A stretch of DNA of 64,000 nt from the NCBI GenBank assembly GCA_050946115.1, contig JBMNUF010000007.1, forward strand, positions 1-64,000. The letters are read 5' to 3'. The DNA is from CAYFRC01 sp050946115 (GTDB taxonomy: Bacteria > Bacillota > Clostridia > Christensenellales > Aristaeellaceae). A program made the translations under genes and the position numbers. Of the stretch, positions 60,706 to 64,000 are shown in pieces (positions within the stretch are counted from its first letter, which is position 1; every line of letters begins with the position of its first letter). Below the pieces are notes generated by a model, which had not been told where the DNA came from, ran no database searches, and worked only from the letters and a program-made list of their open reading frames with translations.

Positions 60706-61969
60706 ATTCCTTCCAGAGGATGAGAAAACCGGGGTTGACCTTGAGCTGTCCCGCGATGAACGGCATTTCGTAGCTCTTTGCGCTTCGCGTTTCGCTGTTC
60801 GGGTCGTTGACGAGGATCGTCCCGTCCTCTGCGATGCCGCGCAGCAGGATGTAATGCCCGTCCCCCGTGAATTCGCCGGCGCCCATGTGCGCGATCACGA
60901 GCTGCCGCTCGGAAAGCGCGTTTCGCGCCTCCTCCATATCGTGCGTCCAGCGGCTTTGCAGGCCGCAGTGCGCCGCCATGGCGTCCATGCCCTCGTGCCC
61001 GATGCCGCTTCCGGCGTAGAACCTGTTTTGATACGCCCATTCGAACAGCGCCTGCGGATCGCATAGCGCATCTTCGCCGAGATAATACCGCGAAACCATG
61101 GCGATGCAGGTGGCGCCGCAGCCGCTGGACTTTACGGAGCGCTTGATGCCGTCTATGGTGCAGACGGTCTTCGTATAGTCTCTTTGCGAGATGTACGGCA
61201 CCGCCATGCCCTTGTCCTCCGCGATGGGGAGGGGCTGCGGGCCGAAATGGCGATACGCGAAGAACGCGCCCGCAAGGAGCAGCAACGCGAGCAGCACGGA
61301 AAGCACCGCTTTTTTCCCGCGCCCCTTTCGGGAGAGTGCATCGGCGGCGGGGATGAATTCGTCCGCGCGGTCGATGATCATATCGGCTTTTGAGAGCGTC
61401 TCCCGCTCCCTGAAGCCCCACGACACCGCGACGCATTTGATGCGCGCGGCGCGCGCCGTCTGGATGTCGGTCGCGGTATCGCCGCAGTAGATGGGGCGTT
61501 TGCACCGAAGGAGCCTTAGCGCGAGCTGTGCACCCGAGGGGTCGGGCTTTTTGGCGATGGCGACGTGGTCGCCGCCGATCACGAAATCGATCAACTTGGG
61601 AAAGAATTTGGCGCAGAGCCGCTTTGCCGCAGCTTCGTATTTGTTGGAGAGCACCGCGATCCTGACGCCGTTTGCGCGCAGCCGGACCAAGAGATCCACG
61701 ACGCCGTCGTAGGGCTTCGTGAATACGTCCATATGCGCCTCGTAATGCGCCTGAAAGTGCTGCACGCACTTTTCAAAATCGTCGCCCGTAAGCCCCGAAG
61801 CGTCGCGCACCAATTCGCGCACGCCGCGCCCGACGAGCGCGCGCACCTCCTCGACCGTCTTCTCCTTCAGACCGAATTCCCTTAGCGCCGCGTTCGTCGC
61901 CCACGTAAGGTCCTCCAACGTGTCGATCAGCGTGCCGTCCAAATCGAAAATGACCGCGTCAAAATGCAT
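60704..61969 (-). CDS. HAD phosphatase fused to a membrane-tethered C39-like peptidase domain, 421 aa
   Basis: Residues 1-~212 form a complete phosphoglycolate-phosphatase-like HAD domain: FDLDGT (D9, D11), VLSNK, KKPDP and GDTATD (163-168). A basic stretch (RKGRGKK) and one membrane helix (~221-239) follow. Residues ~255-421 resemble a papain-like C39 peptidase domain: Cys284 in SSGCGATCIAMVSRYY, His372 in DGHYILLRG and Asp389 in VNDPNS. Predicted topology is HAD inside, C39 outside. The frame is continuous with no stop or shift. It overlaps the PHP gene by 11 bases and ends the valS-araD-PHP operon. I know of no described protein of this make-up. Confidence 0.85.
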   Translation of the reverse strand: MHFDAVIFDLDGTLIDTLEDLTWATNAALREFGLKEKTVEEVRALVGRGVRELVRDASGLTGDDFEKCVQHFQAHYEAHMDVFTKPYDGVVDLLVRLRANGVRIAVLSNKYEAAAKRLCAKFFPKLIDFVIGGDHVAIAKKPDPSGAQLALRLLRCKRPIYCGDTATDIQTARAARIKCVAVSWGFRERETLSKADMIIDRADEFIPAADALSRKGRGKKAVLSVLLALLLLAGAFFAYRHFGPQPLPIAEDKGMAVPYISQRDYTKTVCTIDGIKRSVKSSGCGATCIAMVSRYYLGEDALCDPQALFEWAYQNRFYAGSGIGHEGMDAMAAHCGLQSRWTHDMEEARNALSERQLVIAHMGAGEFTGDGHYILLRGIAEDGTILVNDPNSETRSAKSYEMPFIAGQLKVNPGFLILWKE

Positions 61970-62798
61970 GCCCGCTTCCTCCGTGTATGTGAATGCCTTT
62001 GAGATTGAGATGGGAGATGTCCGTGTTCGTCTCGCCGATGCGCGCGTCGCCGAACGCGCCGTGGCAGTCCGAGCCGCAGGTGATGTTCTTCCCGTGCGCG
62101 GCGCACAGCGAAGCGAGTGCTTCCGTAAAGGGCGCGCCGTGCTTGGGATAGTAGCATTCCGCGCCGTCCAGCCCTTCGGAAAACAGCTCCTCCACGAGAT
62201 CGAGCGGTCGTGGCACCTTCAGAGTGCCGGGGTGCGCAATTACGCACCTGCCGCCGGCGGCGTGTATCGCGCGCGCGACGTCTGAAAAATCGGGGAACCC
62301 CGCGCGCTCGTAGGTGATGCCGTGCGCGTCGTACAGGGGGATGCCCGCCTTGGGGGACGGAAGTGCGCCCTTGGCAAAGAGGTAGTCGATCCCCTTCCAG
62401 CCGCCGCGCCGTTCGTCCCTCTGATAGGCGAGGTATTCCGAAAACGATATCCGCGCATCCTCCTTTTCGAGGATACGGATGAGTTCGTCGCTCATCCTGT
62501 CGAGCACAAAGCGGTTGTACCGCACGATCTCGGACAGGGTGGGTTCGTCGAAATCCACGCCGTAGCCCAAGACGTGCAGATACACCCCGCGCCGCATGGC
62601 GGACAGTTCGCACGCGGCGATCGCGGGCATGCCCGCCTCCTTACACAGGGGCAAAAGCGCGCGGCTGCCCTTTGTCTCCTCGTGGTCGGCGACCGCGAGG
62701 AGTTGCATCTTCATGCGCAGCGCGAGTCGAAGCACGTCCTTAGGCGCATAGGTGCCGTCGGATGCGGTCGTGTGGATGTGCAGATCCGCACCGTTCAT
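61959..62798 (-). CDS. PHP-domain phosphoesterase, 279 aa
   Basis: A metal-dependent phosphatase or nuclease of the PHP family, similar to RNase AM/YciV. Metal ligands: DLHIHTTASDGT (His, His), AVADHEE (Asp, His), CVIAHPG (His) and GSDCHGAF (Asp, His). ATG overlaps the araD stop (ATGA). RNase AM acts on 3',5'-bisphosphates and short RNA 5' ends; whether this one does is not shown. Confidence 0.9.
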   Translation of the reverse strand: MNGADLHIHTTASDGTYAPKDVLRLALRMKMQLLAVADHEETKGSRALLPLCKEAGMPAIAACELSAMRRGVYLHVLGYGVDFDEPTLSEIVRYNRFVLDRMSDELIRILEKEDARISFSEYLAYQRDERRGGWKGIDYLFAKGALPSPKAGIPLYDAHGITYERAGFPDFSDVARAIHAAGGRCVIAHPGTLKVPRPLDLVEELFSEGLDGAECYYPKHGAPFTEALASLCAAHGKNITCGSDCHGAFGDARIGETNTDISHLNLKGIHIHGGSGHAF

Positions 62799-63496
62799 GC
62801 GTTCTGTCCGTAATAGGCGCCCTTCCCGTGCTTGCGGAAATAGTGCTTGTCGGAAATATCCTTCGACGCGGGCTGGACGTCGGGGGAAATCTGCCTCGTG
62901 AAGAGCGTCATTTTCGCGAGCTCCTCCAATACGACGGCGCACTCGACGGCCTTCAGCGCGTCCTTGCCCCACGTGAAGGGACCGTGTTTTCTGACGAGCA
63001 CGGCGGGCGTCGCATCGGGGTCGATGCCGCGCGCCTTGAAGGTCTCTGCGATCACGAGCCCCGTGTTGTGTTCGTAGTCGCCGAGGATTTCCTCGGACGT
63101 GAGGTGCCGCGTGCAGGGCACGCTGCCGTAAAAATAGTCCGCGTGCGTCGTTCCCATGCAGGGAATGTCTTCCTCCGCCTGCGCGAAGGACGCCGCGTAG
63201 GAAGAATGGGTGTGCGCGACGCCGCCGATGTTCGGAAAGCGGCGATACAACTCCAGATGCGTGGGCGTATCGCTCGACGGGCGGAGATTGCCTTCGAGCA
63301 CCTTGCCGTCTTCGAGCCGCACGACGACCATCTGCTCCGCGCGCATACTTTCATACGCAACGCCGCTGGGCTTGATGACGATGACGCCAGATGCCCTATC
63401 GACTGCAGAGACATTTCCCCAAGTGAATGTGACGAGCCCGTATCTCGGCAAAAGCATGTTCGCACGATAGACGGTTTCTTTTAAAGCTTCCAACAT
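62795..63496 (-). CDS. araD: L-ribulose-5-phosphate 4-epimerase, 233 aa
   Basis: Class II aldolase-fold enzyme interconverting L-ribulose-5-P and D-xylulose-5-P. Motifs: TWGNVSAVDR, PSGVAYE, the zinc site THSSYAASFAQ, THADYFYGSVPCTRHL and VLVRKHGPFTWG. Length and sequence are close to AraD rather than FucA. GGGAGG is nine bases from the ATG. It lies between valS and the PHP gene; no araA or araB is present. Confidence 0.94.
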   Translation of the reverse strand: MLEALKETVYRANMLLPRYGLVTFTWGNVSAVDRASGVIVIKPSGVAYESMRAEQMVVVRLEDGKVLEGNLRPSSDTPTHLELYRRFPNIGGVAHTHSSYAASFAQAEEDIPCMGTTHADYFYGSVPCTRHLTSEEILGDYEHNTGLVIAETFKARGIDPDATPAVLVRKHGPFTWGKDALKAVECAVVLEELAKMTLFTRQISPDVQPASKDISDKHYFRKHGKGAYYGQNA

Positions 63497-63517
63497 GATC
63501 AGGTACCTCCCAAGTAT

Positions 63518-64000
63518 TTATCGCAATGCCTTCAGTTCTTCGATGCGCTGATCCAGAGAAGACAGAACGCTTTGGTTGTTCGCAAGCTTTTCCCTTTCCT
63601 TTTCGACGAGGGATACGGGCGCGCGGGACGTGAAGCTTTCGTTTGCGAGCATGTTCGTCGCGCGGGCGATCTCCTTTTCCGTGTTCGCCCTGTCCTTTTC
63701 GAGCCGCGCGATCTCCTTTTCCACGTCCACCAGATCGCCCAGCGGCACGAACAGTTCGCACGCCGCCGTCACGGCGGATGCGGACTTATCGGGGGTTGGC
63801 GCATCGGCTTCCAAAATGGTCAGTTTGCTTGCGGAAGCGAGCCTCTGGAAATACATTTCGGAGGAAAGAATCGTATCCTTCCAGTCGTCCTTCGGGCGCA
63901 CGATGAGGGAGGCCTTTCTGCCCGCCGCCACGTTCATCTCGCTGCGCAGGTTGCGGACGGCGCGGATGATCTCCATTACGCCCTCCATGCGCGCGGCATC
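63518..64000 (-). CDS. valS: Valyl-tRNA synthetase, C-terminal part (cut by window edge)
   Basis: The frame runs off the right edge. The visible ~160 residues are the ValRS anticodon-domain end (EIIRAVRNLRSEMNVA) and the C-terminal coiled-coil tRNA arm (PLGDLVDVEKEIARLEKDRANTEKEI, here read in parts, then NMLANESFTSRAPVSLVEKEREKL). This combination is specific to ValS. It is 21 bases upstream of araD on the same strand. Confidence 0.93.
   Translation of the reverse strand, partial: DAARMEGVMEIIRAVRNLRSEMNVAAGRKASLIVRPKDDWKDTILSSEMYFQRLASASKLTILEADAPTPDKSASAVTAACELFVPLGDLVDVEKEIARLEKDRANTEKEIARATNMLANESFTSRAPVSLVEKEREKLANNQSVLSSLDQRIEELKALR

Noticed and set aside
62799..62972. 58-residue N-terminal extension of the PHP protein
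   Set aside because: It overlaps the araD coding region; the ATGA overlap at 62795-62798 and the PHP motif right after MNGADLHIH fix the start.

Overview
The window reads as chromosomal DNA of a fairly GC-rich anaerobic member of the Bacillota, most likely class Clostridia and perhaps near Christensenellales. That placement is inference from gene types. Supporting signs are strong AGGAGG-type ribosome binding sites, TTGACA-17-TATAAT promoters, an HflX with the long clostridial N-terminal extension, the iscR-nifS-nifU cluster, DegV, LicD, a single long Rel enzyme and a diaminopimelate pathway gene. No rRNA, tRNA, CRISPR array or intact transposon was found. Genes are dense, often overlap by 4 bases, and use both strands.

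Layout. 1-4716: a tandem array of BspA-type leucine-rich-repeat genes, each followed by a transcription terminator and a ~180-bp copy of the 3' end of hflX; the array continues off the left edge. 4533-8347 (-): iscR-nifS-nifU-hflX. 8567-12152 (+): LicD, a TagD-like cytidylyltransferase, a pseudouridine synthase, an RsmC-like methyltransferase and an M24 peptidase. 12162-15054: exonuclease III, an inositol-monophosphatase-like enzyme and a LarA-type racemase. 15327-24050 (+): pyruvate kinase with a long structured leader, secD-secF, recJ and rel. 24058-29377 (-): a 2-oxoacid dehydrogenase operon (E2, E3, fused E1). 29407-31780 (-): a GNAT-like protein, a uracil-DNA glycosylase and an RNA methyltransferase. 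31835-39560 (+): two TIM-barrel isomerases around a Gfo/Idh/MocA dehydrogenase, then trkA-trkH and a large unrecognised glycosidase-like protein. 39588-40539 (-): a pyridoxal-kinase-like protein. 40594-47301 (+): a secreted Ig-like protein, a glycosyltransferase, FHA and FtsW/RodA genes, a NitT/TauT-type ABC transporter and a TetR regulator. 47335-49096 (+): DegV and an XRE/S24 regulator.

49110-52871 looks acquired: an AAC(3)-family acetyltransferase flanked by 16-bp direct repeats, then a one-protein MmeI-type restriction-modification enzyme, both visibly AT-richer than their surroundings. 53051-57128 (-) is an operon of a GNAT/hydrolase fusion, two tandem paralogous esterases and a radical SAM protein. 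57153-64000 holds a ComEA-like protein, ribokinase and dapF, a TIM-barrel isomerase, and a valS-araD-PHP-HAD/C39 operon cut by the right edge.

The points most worth following are the BspA/hflX-tail array, a haloacid-dehalogenase phosphatase fused through one membrane helix to a C39-like cysteine peptidase domain, a JAMM-like metal motif at the N-terminus of HflX, a TetR-like palindrome on the degV promoter, the S24-like regulator that appears to lack the catalytic serine, and the repeat-flanked AAC(3) gene beside the MmeI-type enzyme.
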